DNA of 45,420 nucleotides from NCBI GenBank assembly GCA_029880285.1, contig JAOUOS010000024.1, positions 1 through 45,420 of the forward strand. The letters are read 5' to 3'. The position numbers were made by a program, and so were the translations under genes. This DNA comes from Spirochaetia bacterium. GTDB lineage: Bacteria > Spirochaetota > Leptospiria > Turneriellales > JAOUOS01. Numbering within the stretch: the first letter of the stretch is position 1; each line of letters begins with the position of its first letter. Of this stretch, positions 33,164-41,608 are shown piece by piece. The notes under the pieces were generated by a model that did no database searches, was not told where the DNA came from, and worked only from the letters and a program-made list of their open reading frames with translations.

Positions 33164-34324
33164 ATGAATTTAAATATTATTAATAAAGCTATGAAAAATA
33201 ATACCCGATTTTTTCTTCAATTTGGCGGGCAGGGAGCGCCTTGGATTAAAGAATTTGCCCGTTATTATAACGATTCTAAAATGAAAAATTTTTATAATGC
33301 TGTTATATCTGCTATTAATGAAGCCATTGAGCTTACAGGTAAAACAGATTTTTTGCCTGCTGGTTTTAATATAAAAAGCTGGCTTGATAATGAAGACAAA
33401 GTGCCTCAAGATGACTATCTTTTTATGGCACCTTATTCTATGCCTATGATTCAGGCCGCGCAATTCGCGCATTTTGAATATTTAACATTAAACGGCTTTA
33501 ACCGCTCAAATATGTTAAAATTCTCGAAAGGAGCCACGGGACACAGTCAGGGAATAATATCTGCCGCTTTCTCTTTACTAGATTTAGATGATGAAAATTA
33601 TTACAAAGCAATAAAACAGTATACAAAATATTTATTTTTTATGGGTCTTCGATCACAAGAAGCATATCCTGAGATACTTCCTAATGAAAAACAAATTCTT
33701 AAATCTGCCGAATTAGAAAATAAACCGCCCGCTCCCATGGCCGCGGTATTAGGTGAAACTCATGAAAAAATTCAAAAAATGACGGAAGAAATAAATAAAG
33801 AGCTTCCTGAAAATGAACAAATATATATTAGCCTTTATAATACACCAAAAAACAGAATACTTTCTTCAACGAGAAACTCTCTTCTTCAGTTTCAGGCAAA
33901 ATTTAATGAAGAGTTAAAAAAGAATGAAATTGATTTTATATACTTAAAAGCAAGCTGCCCTTTTCATTCGCCGCTTTTAAAAAATATGATTGAACCTTTT
34001 AAAAACGATTTAAATAAAATTTCTTTTCATTTAACTGCCAGCGATATTAAACAGCCTTTATATTCATTTTTTGACGGCAGGAACTTTCAGTTAGATGAAG
34101 AAATTCCCATGCAAATATGTGAAGAAATCACCATAAAAACATTAAATTGGGAAAAGGCATTGTCGATGGCGGCTAAAGATAATTTAATAACAGAGATTAT
34201 TGACTTTGGCCCAGGAAAAACTTCGCAACGACTAAGTACAGAAACATTAACCGCATTGAAAAGTGAAATACCAGTTTATTCTGCTGCCGTAGTTAAAGAT
34301 CAAAAATTTCTGCTTGAAATATAA
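33164..34324 (+). CDS. Acyltransferase resembling the FAS-I starter-unit (SAT/AT) domain
   Basis: 386 residues of FabD-like acyltransferase fold. LQFGGQGAPW opens the domain, GATGHSQGII holds the nucleophile (Ser128), and CPFHSPLL holds the catalytic His (about 268). Between them MAPYSMPMIQAAQFAH and MGLRSQEAYP are unlike stand-alone FabD and close to the acetyl/starter transferase domain of fungal type I fatty acid synthase. It probably loads an acyl group onto an acyl carrier protein; which group is unknown. No other lipid gene is adjacent. A second ATG at 33191 (residue 10) may be the real start, since a TAAAAT -10-like element abuts the first one. Confidence 0.75.
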   Translation: MNLNIINKAMKNNTRFFLQFGGQGAPWIKEFARYYNDSKMKNFYNAVISAINEAIELTGKTDFLPAGFNIKSWLDNEDKVPQDDYLFMAPYSMPMIQAAQFAHFEYLTLNGFNRSNMLKFSKGATGHSQGIISAAFSLLDLDDENYYKAIKQYTKYLFFMGLRSQEAYPEILPNEKQILKSAELENKPPAPMAAVLGETHEKIQKMTEEINKELPENEQIYISLYNTPKNRILSSTRNSLLQFQAKFNEELKKNEIDFIYLKASCPFHSPLLKNMIEPFKNDLNKISFHLTASDIKQPLYSFFDGRNFQLDEEIPMQICEEITIKTLNWEKALSMAAKDNLITEIIDFGPGKTSQRLSTETLTALKSEIPVYSAAVVKDQKFLLEI

Positions 34325-34375
34325 AGTATAACCTTAGATATTTTCTTAAAAACAGGTTTTTTTGTCAAATTTATC

Positions 34376-34387
34376 TGCCGATAATAT
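34376..34387 (+). promoter_or_regulatory. TGCCGATAATAT element
   Basis: A 12-base element identical to one at 35357-35368. It contains GCCGATAA, the sigma-28 -10 consensus, and ends 13 nt before the ATG at 34401. No TAAA -35 lies at the expected distance. Confidence 0.4.
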
Positions 34388-34400
34388 AACTAAGCAAAAA

Positions 34401-35318
34401 ATGAATATTGTAAAATTATATATTAGAAATATTATTCTTATATTTATTATAAATTATGTTTCAATATCTTCGGTATGGGGATATGTTTTTAAATGGGAAC
34501 CTAAAAGCGGCGAATCTCCATTTGTCATAGATATACCTTCAAATTGGCAATGGACTTTTGTTACAAAGAAAAATGGCGCGATTGTTACACTTACTGACGG
34601 AATTGCTGTAATTGAAGTAAGAAGCATAAACATGCCTGAACAAACTGACGCAAAAACATTGTTAAACTTAAAAGCGGCAAGAATGTCTGCCCGATTTAAT
34701 TATGTTAAGTTATTATACGAAAGAAAAGCTCAAAATCATCGTGAGCGATATTTAGCCGCATGGCGTATAGTTCATAAAAATAAATCATATATTGAAAGAA
34801 CGGCTTTTATTTCAGAAGAAAACAAAGTATTAGCCTTATCGTGTCTAGTTTCAAAAAAAGATCTTATCGCCTACAGGGTAATTTGTGACAACGCTGTTTA
34901 CTCATTAGATTTTGAAGAGATGAAAGAACCAGAACCAGAGCCTGAACCCATCGCCGAAGAACCTGAACCGGAACCTATTATCATAAAAATACCACCTGAA
35001 GAAAAGATTTATTTTACTAAAGAGTATATTTTATTTAACAGACCAAATGGTATGTATAGAGCGCTAAAACCTGAAAACGGAAAGAAAAAAATCGAAACTG
35101 AATATGAGATCACCGAAGAAACAAAACCGGTTTTTCCTGAACAAACACAGTCTCAAACACAGCAAACCATACCCGAAGGAGGTTTATCTTTAGAGCCTGA
35201 GATTCTTAAAGATATATCATCACACCAGCAGACAACTGAGACAAAACCGAAACCTATAACATCGCAACAAACACCGCCTGGTAAAATAGAGGAAGATTTT
35301 TTACCTCCCCTGCATTAA
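34401..35318 (+). CDS. Exported protein with Pro/Glu repeat linker
   Basis: 305 residues from the ATG at 34401; an upstream in-frame TTG at 34362 is rejected because it lies before the promoter-like element. A signal peptide (about 1-26, ending near SSVWG) precedes a folded domain (about 27-170). This begins with PFVIDIPSNWQW, has alternating strands and resembles small lipoprotein-type domains annotated as hypothetical. An acidic Pro-Glu stretch (about 175-195) and a Gln/Thr/Pro-rich tail follow, probably a flexible spacer across the periplasm or cell wall. No function is recognised. The downstream deacetylase-like gene carries the same upstream element. Confidence 0.65.
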   Translation: MNIVKLYIRNIILIFIINYVSISSVWGYVFKWEPKSGESPFVIDIPSNWQWTFVTKKNGAIVTLTDGIAVIEVRSINMPEQTDAKTLLNLKAARMSARFNYVKLLYERKAQNHRERYLAAWRIVHKNKSYIERTAFISEENKVLALSCLVSKKDLIAYRVICDNAVYSLDFEEMKEPEPEPEPIAEEPEPEPIIIKIPPEEKIYFTKEYILFNRPNGMYRALKPENGKKKIETEYEITEETKPVFPEQTQSQTQQTIPEGGLSLEPEILKDISSHQQTTETKPKPITSQQTPPGKIEEDFLPPLH

Positions 35319-35356
35319 TTTTATCCTTATCCTGTTTTTAGCTGAGTACATTAAAA

Positions 35357-35368
35357 TGCCGATAATAT
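35357..35368 (+). promoter_or_regulatory. TGCCGATAATAT element, second copy
   Basis: Identical to the element at 34376-34387. It ends 3 nt before an ATG at 35372 and 12 nt before an in-frame ATG at 35381. The second spacing matches the 13 nt of the first copy and favours 35381 as start. Confidence 0.4.
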
Positions 35369-35380
35369 TATATGTTTAAT

Positions 35381-36502
35381 ATGGTTATCAAGAATAAAAT
35401 TATAAAATTATGCATACTATTTTTTTTATCGGGATTTTTAATTTTTAATTTTGCCGAAGATACTGAAGAAGAAATTAATATAAATAACATCCCTGATGAT
35501 ATTAAAAACGATTTAAATATAAACAATATTGCTGAAGAAATCTCAAAATTATGGTCCGATAAAAATTGCGCAAATCATATTACAAGAGATTTTGGATACA
35601 TAATCGCCTCTCTTGCCTGCGAGGGAGGATACGCAAAAGCAGAACGGAACAATTTTTTAGACTTACTTTTTTCTAAAGGATTTGTTTTAAAAAAAGAATC
35701 TTATGAGCTTGAAAAAAGACAGGGAATTTATTTATATAAAATGGAATACCCATCGAATAGCGGACAATTTGTTTATTTTAAATTATACTTTAGAAACGCC
35801 GATTTTTTATGGCCAAGAACACCACTGGAAAGAAAAATTATCGCTCTTTATGTACAAGATTTATACCAGCATGATGATTTAATCATGTGGCAGACTCTGG
35901 GCGTACCTATAAGTTATGGCGTACTTCCCTTTAGGGCTGAAACTTCATTTATTAGTGACAAGGTAAGAGAATATGAACAGGAACTTTGGATGGCTTTATC
36001 TTTAGAACCTCTTGTAATTACGCCTGAAAAAGGAGAGTTTCTATTAGTAAAAGAAGCCCATGACCTTGAAAAAATAAACACTTATTTAGACGAGGCCCTT
36101 CAGCAAACCGGAAAAATAAAAGGCATAAGTAATCGAATGGGATCACGATTCATGACAGAAACATACCTTGTAAGGCACCTATTTTCTCAAATGAAAGAAA
36201 AAGAAATAAATTATTTTTTAGACACATGGACAAATCAAGATAGTGTTGGATATGAAACAGCCGCTATTATGCAATTAAAATCGTATCGAAGAGATATTAT
36301 TCTTGATCATAAGATTTCAAGTCAAAACTTAATTAAACACTGGGAATGGTTTGAAAAACGCTTTTCAGAAAAAGAAAGCGGAATTATTGTTGTTCACGCC
36401 GCTAACAAGGCTGCTTTTGAGTTTATAAAAGAAAAAATTAACAAATTAAGTGAAACAGTAGATTTTGTCTGGGTAAGTAAACTCCCATCTTTAGACCGGT
36501 AG
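35381..36502 (+). CDS. YibQ-like divergent polysaccharide deacetylase, exported
   Basis: 373 residues with a signal peptide (about 1-25). An N-terminal extension (about 26-135) contains an SPOR-free alpha/beta part. The C-terminal half then matches the divergent polysaccharide deacetylase family (DUF610/YibQ): GVPISYGVLPF, the hallmark NRMGSRFMTE, YFLDTWTNQDS, DIILDHK and GIIVVHAANKAAFEFI. The family keeps the NodB-like barrel, but most members lack proven deacetylase activity; an envelope polysaccharide is the likely substrate. An ATG at 35372 is possible, but 35381 fits the upstream element better. It converges with the next gene. Confidence 0.78.
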   Translation: MVIKNKIIKLCILFFLSGFLIFNFAEDTEEEININNIPDDIKNDLNINNIAEEISKLWSDKNCANHITRDFGYIIASLACEGGYAKAERNNFLDLLFSKGFVLKKESYELEKRQGIYLYKMEYPSNSGQFVYFKLYFRNADFLWPRTPLERKIIALYVQDLYQHDDLIMWQTLGVPISYGVLPFRAETSFISDKVREYEQELWMALSLEPLVITPEKGEFLLVKEAHDLEKINTYLDEALQQTGKIKGISNRMGSRFMTETYLVRHLFSQMKEKEINYFLDTWTNQDSVGYETAAIMQLKSYRRDIILDHKISSQNLIKHWEWFEKRFSEKESGIIVVHAANKAAFEFIKEKINKLSETVDFVWVSKLPSLDR

Positions 36503-36506
36503 CTTA

Positions 36507-38147
36507 TTAATTTTTATTATTCGTTGAAAAAAGATTTAACTTTACCAGACGGCTTTGTGTTTCTACATTGTTGTTAAAATTTTCAATCGAAAGTTCAATG
36601 TTCCAAAAACTATTTATTTTGTATATTAAGGGCTTTTGTATTATATCATCTATTTTTTTTACAGCACCCACTTTATTCAATTGAGTTATTTTTATTTCTT
36701 CTATAGTATAATTTATTTGAAAACCATCGCCAAGATAAATAAGCCTGCAATTAAACGGATTTTGTTTTTCAGCAATATATATTTTTTCATGAGGTCTTAT
36801 TAAAATAGAGAAAGAACCCTGAAGACCATTTAATATTCTCTTTTTTATATCTTTTTTATGTCCATACAAAAAAGATAAAAATAAAAATAACAAAAAAGAA
36901 ACAATTAATGTCACATAAATATGATCTTGAATAAATATTAACAACTCATGCAAAAAGAAAGAGCTGTTAATAATAATAGGAATTTCATGATAAACTACAT
37001 TATTTCTTATAATTTTTATTTTGCCTTTATAATATGAATTCCAATCACCTTTGTAAGATATGCTTAAATCAAACTCATTTTTTTCAAGAATAAAGCTTAC
37101 TGGTTTATCCTGCAAGTCGGGCAAAAAATAAATACTTTCTTTAGAGTTAAAAATCCACTTTTTATTGTTTGAAAAAAAATCAGGAAATTTTCCAATACTT
37201 TTTTCTGTTTCAATTAAAAGTTGAACCTCTTCTAAAATTATATTTGAGTTAATCTTAATGTTCTTAGTGACTACTTTATCTTTATAGGGAAAACGTGATA
37301 AATAAACTTTAGGAACAGCAGCTATTTGCGGATTTACAAAATTATAAAATATTATTTTATAAATATTTTTTTTTTCGCCGTATGAATACAGCTTAAACAT
37401 ACAAATATTTTGCGAAGGTTCAAGTATAAGCTGTTTCTTTTGTTTTTCAGTTACAATTAAAAAATTTATATCTCTTTTTTTTCTTTTAATAAATAATGGG
37501 GAACTCTTACGATTACTTTTTATGTATTTTTTAGTATCAAAGCACAAAGTGTCTTTTAATTTTACATTTTCAAATTTAATTTCAACAGGTTCATCGTATA
37601 AATTTAAAGAAATCTGTTCTTTTAATTCAATAGAAATATCGAACAACTTAAGCAAGTCATATAAATTTTCTTCTTCTAGAATTCTATATTCTGAAAATAT
37701 ACTCGAAAATTTTGATATGTAATTTAATGGACTTTTTTTATATTGTGAAAAAATAATTTTATACTTAAAACTTTCTTTTTGAAAAAGGCTCGGCAGATTA
37801 ATTAATTTTTGAATATACTTCTCTCTTTGATAAATATTTTCATATTTTTTAGGATATGAAGCAGTAGTAAAAATTATAATTTTTTCAAATTCGTTATTTA
37901 TATTTTCGAGTTCTTTAAGCAAAGAATCTGCAAGATTGCTTTCTAATTTTTTTATGAAAATATTAACTTTTAGTTTTTTAGTTAATTCACTGGCTACTTT
38001 TAAAAACAAGTTAAATTTTTCATCTTCAGTTATTTCGCTTTCTATAAAAAAATAATAATTTTTCGGTAAATATTTCTTTTCTTTGCTGAAAGCCTGTGGC
38101 GTCACAAGAAAAAGAAGCAATATTAAAGATAAAATATTTTTATACAT
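36507..38147 (-). CDS. Large envelope protein with signal peptide and C-terminal membrane anchor
   Basis: 546 residues of unrecognised family. A signal peptide (about 1-21, QAFS cut) leads into an alpha/beta region (about 25-165; KIIIFTTASYP, a strand-loop reminiscent of a VWA-type fold, without the metal-site DxSxS). A beta-rich periplasmic region (to about 400) follows, then one transmembrane helix (about 405-428) and a cytoplasmic domain of about 115 residues with strands. The topology suggests signal passage or scaffolding across the inner membrane. It follows the antiporter by 48 nt on the same strand but has its own TTGACA 30 nt before the ATG. Confidence 0.65.
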   Translation of the reverse strand: MYKNILSLILLLFLVTPQAFSKEKKYLPKNYYFFIESEITEDEKFNLFLKVASELTKKLKVNIFIKKLESNLADSLLKELENINNEFEKIIIFTTASYPKKYENIYQREKYIQKLINLPSLFQKESFKYKIIFSQYKKSPLNYISKFSSIFSEYRILEEENLYDLLKLFDISIELKEQISLNLYDEPVEIKFENVKLKDTLCFDTKKYIKSNRKSSPLFIKRKKRDINFLIVTEKQKKQLILEPSQNICMFKLYSYGEKKNIYKIIFYNFVNPQIAAVPKVYLSRFPYKDKVVTKNIKINSNIILEEVQLLIETEKSIGKFPDFFSNNKKWIFNSKESIYFLPDLQDKPVSFILEKNEFDLSISYKGDWNSYYKGKIKIIRNNVVYHEIPIIINSSFFLHELLIFIQDHIYVTLIVSFLLFLFLSFLYGHKKDIKKRILNGLQGSFSILIRPHEKIYIAEKQNPFNCRLIYLGDGFQINYTIEEIKITQLNKVGAVKKIDDIIQKPLIYKINSFWNIELSIENFNNNVETQSRLVKLNLFSTNNKN

Positions 38148-38177
38148 TCATGTCATGCGGATTTTTTTTAAACGCAT

Positions 38178-38183
38178 TGTCAA
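38178..38183 (-). promoter_or_regulatory. -35 element of the large envelope protein gene
   Basis: A perfect TTGACA on the minus strand lies 30 nt before the ATG at 38147, the same distance as at gspC and the gene starting at 33044. The -10 region is poor, so this rests on position and the -35 alone. Confidence 0.35.
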
Positions 38184-38195
38184 TGTAATTCAAGT

Positions 38196-39401
38196 TCAGC
38201 TTATTTCAGCAAGACCATTTTTTTTATATCTTGTAAAAAATAAACTTAAAGAAATAGGGGGTATTAGGGTTGTTACAAAAGCAATTATAACTAAAATTGA
38301 AAACAAAATATTATCAATAATACCTAATTCTAAACCAATAGAGGCAATAATAAGTTCAACTGCCCCTCTGCCGTTCATTGCCAGACCTATAACTGTTGAT
38401 TCTTTAATATTCATTTTACTGGCATACGCTCCTAAGCCGGCTCCTATTACTTTACCCAATATCGCTATTATAAGTAATATTATAATCTCTGCTAAATGCG
38501 TTTGAAAAATTTCAAAGGTAACATGAAAAGAAAGACTTACAAAAAAGATAGGCCCCAAAAATCCATAAGTAATTGCAACAAAACGGTCATTAATTTTTTG
38601 AAATAAATCTCTATGAACGATTTCTTCTCTTACAAACAATCCCGCCATATAAGCTCCTAAAATTATATGCAAGCCGGCTAATTCTGCTAAAATTCCAAAT
38701 ATTAAAGCGACAATTAATGAGAAGGTAAAACCCTTTGCTTCACGTGAACTTAATAACTTTGACATTTTTGGCATTAACTTTATACCAATAAATATAGAAA
38801 CAGTAAAAAATAACAAAACTTTTAACAAATCAAAAAATAATCTTTGCCAGTTAAAACTTGAACTACTCATTACATCCCCGACAATAGCGCTAAATATGGC
38901 AAAAGATAATACATCATCAATAATAGAGGCTCCAATAATAACCGGCATTATACGATATTTTTGTAATTTCAAATCATTTAATATTCGGGCATTAACGGCA
39001 ATTGCGGTTATTGACAAACCTAACGATATAAAAACAGATTGTTGAAAGTTCAATTGAAAACCATAAATACAAACAAAATAACTTATAAAAAAAGGAAAAA
39101 CAAATCCGCCTAAACCGGTTAAGGCTGATTTTTTATATGTATGCCTAAAAACAATGGGATTTGTTTCTAAGCCGGCATAAAACATTAAAAAAAATACGCC
39201 AAGCTCAGAAAGAACCTTTAATGTATGATCATATTGAATTATACCTAAAATAGGCGGCCCAAAAATTATACCCGCGAGAAGCTCGCCTAAAACAGGCGGC
39301 TGCTTTATTTTTCTAAAGACAACACCCGTTGTCCAAACAAGAACCATAACCAGCAAAAGATTCATTGTAGGACTTATAAATTGAGACTCAAAATGTTCCA
39401 T
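38196..39401 (-). CDS. CPA2-family cation:proton antiporter
   Basis: 401 residues with about twelve to thirteen transmembrane helices, the membrane domain of CPA2 (KefB/NapA-like) antiporters. Typical stretches are LGELLAGIIFGPPILG, GASIIDDVLSFAIF (the ion-binding DD-type motif), LHIILGAYMAGLFV and NGRGAVELIIASIG. The C-terminal TrkA-N nucleotide-binding domain of Kef channels is absent, pointing to a Na+/H+ or K+/H+ exchanger. It helps control pH and ion balance. It lies in the same direction as the large envelope protein gene. Confidence 0.92.
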   Translation of the reverse strand: MEHFESQFISPTMNLLLVMVLVWTTGVVFRKIKQPPVLGELLAGIIFGPPILGIIQYDHTLKVLSELGVFFLMFYAGLETNPIVFRHTYKKSALTGLGGFVFPFFISYFVCIYGFQLNFQQSVFISLGLSITAIAVNARILNDLKLQKYRIMPVIIGASIIDDVLSFAIFSAIVGDVMSSSSFNWQRLFFDLLKVLLFFTVSIFIGIKLMPKMSKLLSSREAKGFTFSLIVALIFGILAELAGLHIILGAYMAGLFVREEIVHRDLFQKINDRFVAITYGFLGPIFFVSLSFHVTFEIFQTHLAEIIILLIIAILGKVIGAGLGAYASKMNIKESTVIGLAMNGRGAVELIIASIGLELGIIDNILFSILVIIAFVTTLIPPISLSLFFTRYKKNGLAEIS

Positions 39402-39582
39402 ACAACCATCCGTTATTTAGGCCATTTAAATGATAGGTATTTATTTAATAATCAATACAAATATATATTAAAAACAAGACTTTGGCGATTTATCAAAATT
39501 TAAATCTGTGATGAGGTAGTCATTTGGCTGCCCGCTTTTGCAGATACAGACCCGCTGTTACCAAGTACTATTATTATTTAAA
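39402..39582. other. Intergenic region with a GC-rich islet
   Basis: This 180-base gap holds no gene I can support. Positions 39512-39570 have about 51% G+C against roughly 30% around them. They contain two copies of CCCGCT (about 39532 and 39552). The islet can be read as a short open frame on both strands but without a start codon. It is not a tRNA. It could be a decayed repeat or part of a small RNA. Confidence 0.4.
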
Positions 39583-40077
39583 TTAAGGATATACCCGAAA
39601 GGACAATAACTCTTTATTTTCACTATTTAAAAAGTATATTTGAATCTTTTTATTTTCGGATAAATCAAAAGGCAATTCTAGATTAAACTGATAAGTATTT
39701 AATTTTTCTATTTCTTCCGTAATGATTTCTTTTTTTCTAAAAATTACGTTTGAAATATCTTTTTCATAAACAACCCACAATATTTCAGATATTTTTTCTT
39801 CTACGTTATCTTTATTAAGTTTTATAGAACATTGGTTTAATATTAAACAGTCAGAATCAATTTTATACCCTTTCCATTGAAAAGATTTTGAAATATTATT
39901 AATACTATTTTTATTTAAATCAGGCTTTTTTGTGTTTATAAAATAAAAAATAATCGCTATAACAATTATTATATCTAAAAACAAAATAATATGGCCCATT
40001 CTTCTTTTTTTGTTTGAACTTTCTTTTTTAGAATGCTCTTCATGAAACTCTTTGGGCGACTTACTATAATATTTCAT
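39583..40077 (-). CDS. Single-pass membrane protein of unknown function
   Basis: 164 residues. A basic cytoplasmic N-terminus (1-27) precedes one transmembrane helix (about 28-47; IILFLDIIIVIAIIFYF), and a beta-rich extracytoplasmic domain of about 115 residues follows. Two Cys in this domain (DCLILNQC) could form a disulphide. No family is recognised. It starts 1 nt after the nnr stop and is the last gene of the gatB operon. Confidence 0.65.
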   Translation of the reverse strand: MKYYSKSPKEFHEEHSKKESSNKKRRMGHIILFLDIIIVIAIIFYFINTKKPDLNKNSINNISKSFQWKGYKIDSDCLILNQCSIKLNKDNVEEKISEILWVVYEKDISNVIFRKKEIITEEIEKLNTYQFNLELPFDLSENKKIQIYFLNSENKELLSFRVYP

Positions 40078-40078
40078 A

Positions 40079-41608
40079 TTACTTACTTTTATTCTGAATT
40101 TCTTTAATTATTTCTGTAGCGGTTATAAAATCTTTACAATTATTTGCAATATTATTAACGGCAGATTCAGCGCCCCAAAGATATAAAGAAAGAGCTTGTT
40201 CTAAAGCGGGCCTTAAATTATTATATCTCGCAAGCATATTACAAATCATACCTGATAAAACATCACCCGTACCGCCGGTTGAAAGTTCATAATGCGTCGA
40301 CGCAGGATAAATTTCAGTTATTTTGTCCCCCTCTTTAATAATTAAAATGCCGCCGGGGCCCTTCAAGTAAACCGATGCGTTATAGATTTTTGCTATTTCC
40401 ATAGCGGCTTCTCTAACATTATTAATATTCTTATTCAAAAGTTTCTCTGCTTCTGAAAAATGCGGACTTATAACTAAATTTTTTAACTTATTTTTTTGAA
40501 ACAAGCTATGGTGATCATATAATTTTGTTAAAACAGAGCCGTCAAGAACAAGAGTAACATTCGACATTGATAAAATTGTCTTCCAAAAAGTATGGCTTGG
40601 TTTTTCTTTTAATCCAACGCCAATAAGGCATATATGATCTTTATCAGGTTTTAATTGTTTTAAATACTCTTTCTCTAAAACTTTTATATTACCAGATACA
40701 AACATTAATTCAGGATAATCTTTTAAATATTTTTTTATGTTTTTTGCCGTTGAAAATATTTTAGAGATACCACCGCCTATTTTTAAAAACGCGTAGGCGG
40801 CCATTACTGCCGCGCCCTCCATACTTAAACTTCCCCCTAAAATATTTATGACACCTGATGTATATTTATGTCCATAGGCTTTTCTAAGGGGTATTATTTT
40901 TGAGCTTTCTAAAATAAACCTATTTTCAAATTCTTTCTTAAAAAATCCTATACTATTAACAATTACCTTTCCTGAATATAAAATACCCGGTTCTATAAGG
41001 TGACCTACTTTATAAGAACCAAAAGTATAGGTGATATCAGCATTAAAAACTTCATGGCTAAAAAATTGTCCTGAGGCAAAAATACCAGTCGCTATATCAA
41101 TAGCTATTTTTTTACATTCCGCTTTATTCGCGTAATGAACAACTTCTGCAACCGGAAAAGTGAGAGCTTTTGATATTCCGGTTCCAAAAATACAATCTAC
41201 AATAGTACTTTTTATGTTTAATTTATGGTTATTAAACTTTTCAATTGTTTCAATTTGAAGTTTTTGACCCTTATATTCTAAACATAAATTATAAAAGTAT
41301 TTTGAATCAGGAGTTTTAGGTTCTGACAGCTGCCAAAAAAATATTTTCTTACCAGATGAACACAAAACGTGCCATGCTATTACATAACCATCACCCCCAT
41401 TATTGCCGGGCCCTAGTAAAAAATGAATTTCATCAGCTTCTTTATACCATAATTCATTATTTATTGAAATAAATACAGAGTATCCTGCCCATGCCATTAA
41501 AAGTTTTGAATCAACTTTTCTATTATAAATAGTAAACTTATCCCATTCTTCGGCTTCTTTACCCGATAGAATAGGTATGCCTGAAGATTTTAAATAGTCC
41601 GGGATCAT
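40079..41608 (-). CDS. nnr: Bifunctional NAD(P)H-hydrate epimerase/dehydratase (Nnr)
   Basis: 509 residues joining the two metabolite-repair activities that restore damaged NAD(P)H. The N-terminal YjeF epimerase domain (about 1-215) has LLGPGNNGGDGYVIAWH and DCIFGTGISKAL. The C-terminal ribokinase-like dehydratase domain (about 225-509) has GHKYTSGVINILGGS, VISPHFSEAEKLL, YLKGPGGILI and the ATP/ADP motif TGGTGDVLSGMI. Domain order and length match E. coli Nnr. The start overlaps the propeller lipoprotein's stop by 4 nt. Confidence 0.95.
   Translation of the reverse strand: MIPDYLKSSGIPILSGKEAEEWDKFTIYNRKVDSKLLMAWAGYSVFISINNELWYKEADEIHFLLGPGNNGGDGYVIAWHVLCSSGKKIFFWQLSEPKTPDSKYFYNLCLEYKGQKLQIETIEKFNNHKLNIKSTIVDCIFGTGISKALTFPVAEVVHYANKAECKKIAIDIATGIFASGQFFSHEVFNADITYTFGSYKVGHLIEPGILYSGKVIVNSIGFFKKEFENRFILESSKIIPLRKAYGHKYTSGVINILGGSLSMEGAAVMAAYAFLKIGGGISKIFSTAKNIKKYLKDYPELMFVSGNIKVLEKEYLKQLKPDKDHICLIGVGLKEKPSHTFWKTILSMSNVTLVLDGSVLTKLYDHHSLFQKNKLKNLVISPHFSEAEKLLNKNINNVREAAMEIAKIYNASVYLKGPGGILIIKEGDKITEIYPASTHYELSTGGTGDVLSGMICNMLARYNNLRPALEQALSLYLWGAESAVNNIANNCKDFITATEIIKEIQNKSK

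Noticed and set aside
34362..34400. TTG start 13 codons upstream in the Pro/Glu-linker protein gene
   Set aside because: It precedes the -10-like element and would put polar residues before the signal peptide; the ATG at 34401 starts directly with a normal signal.
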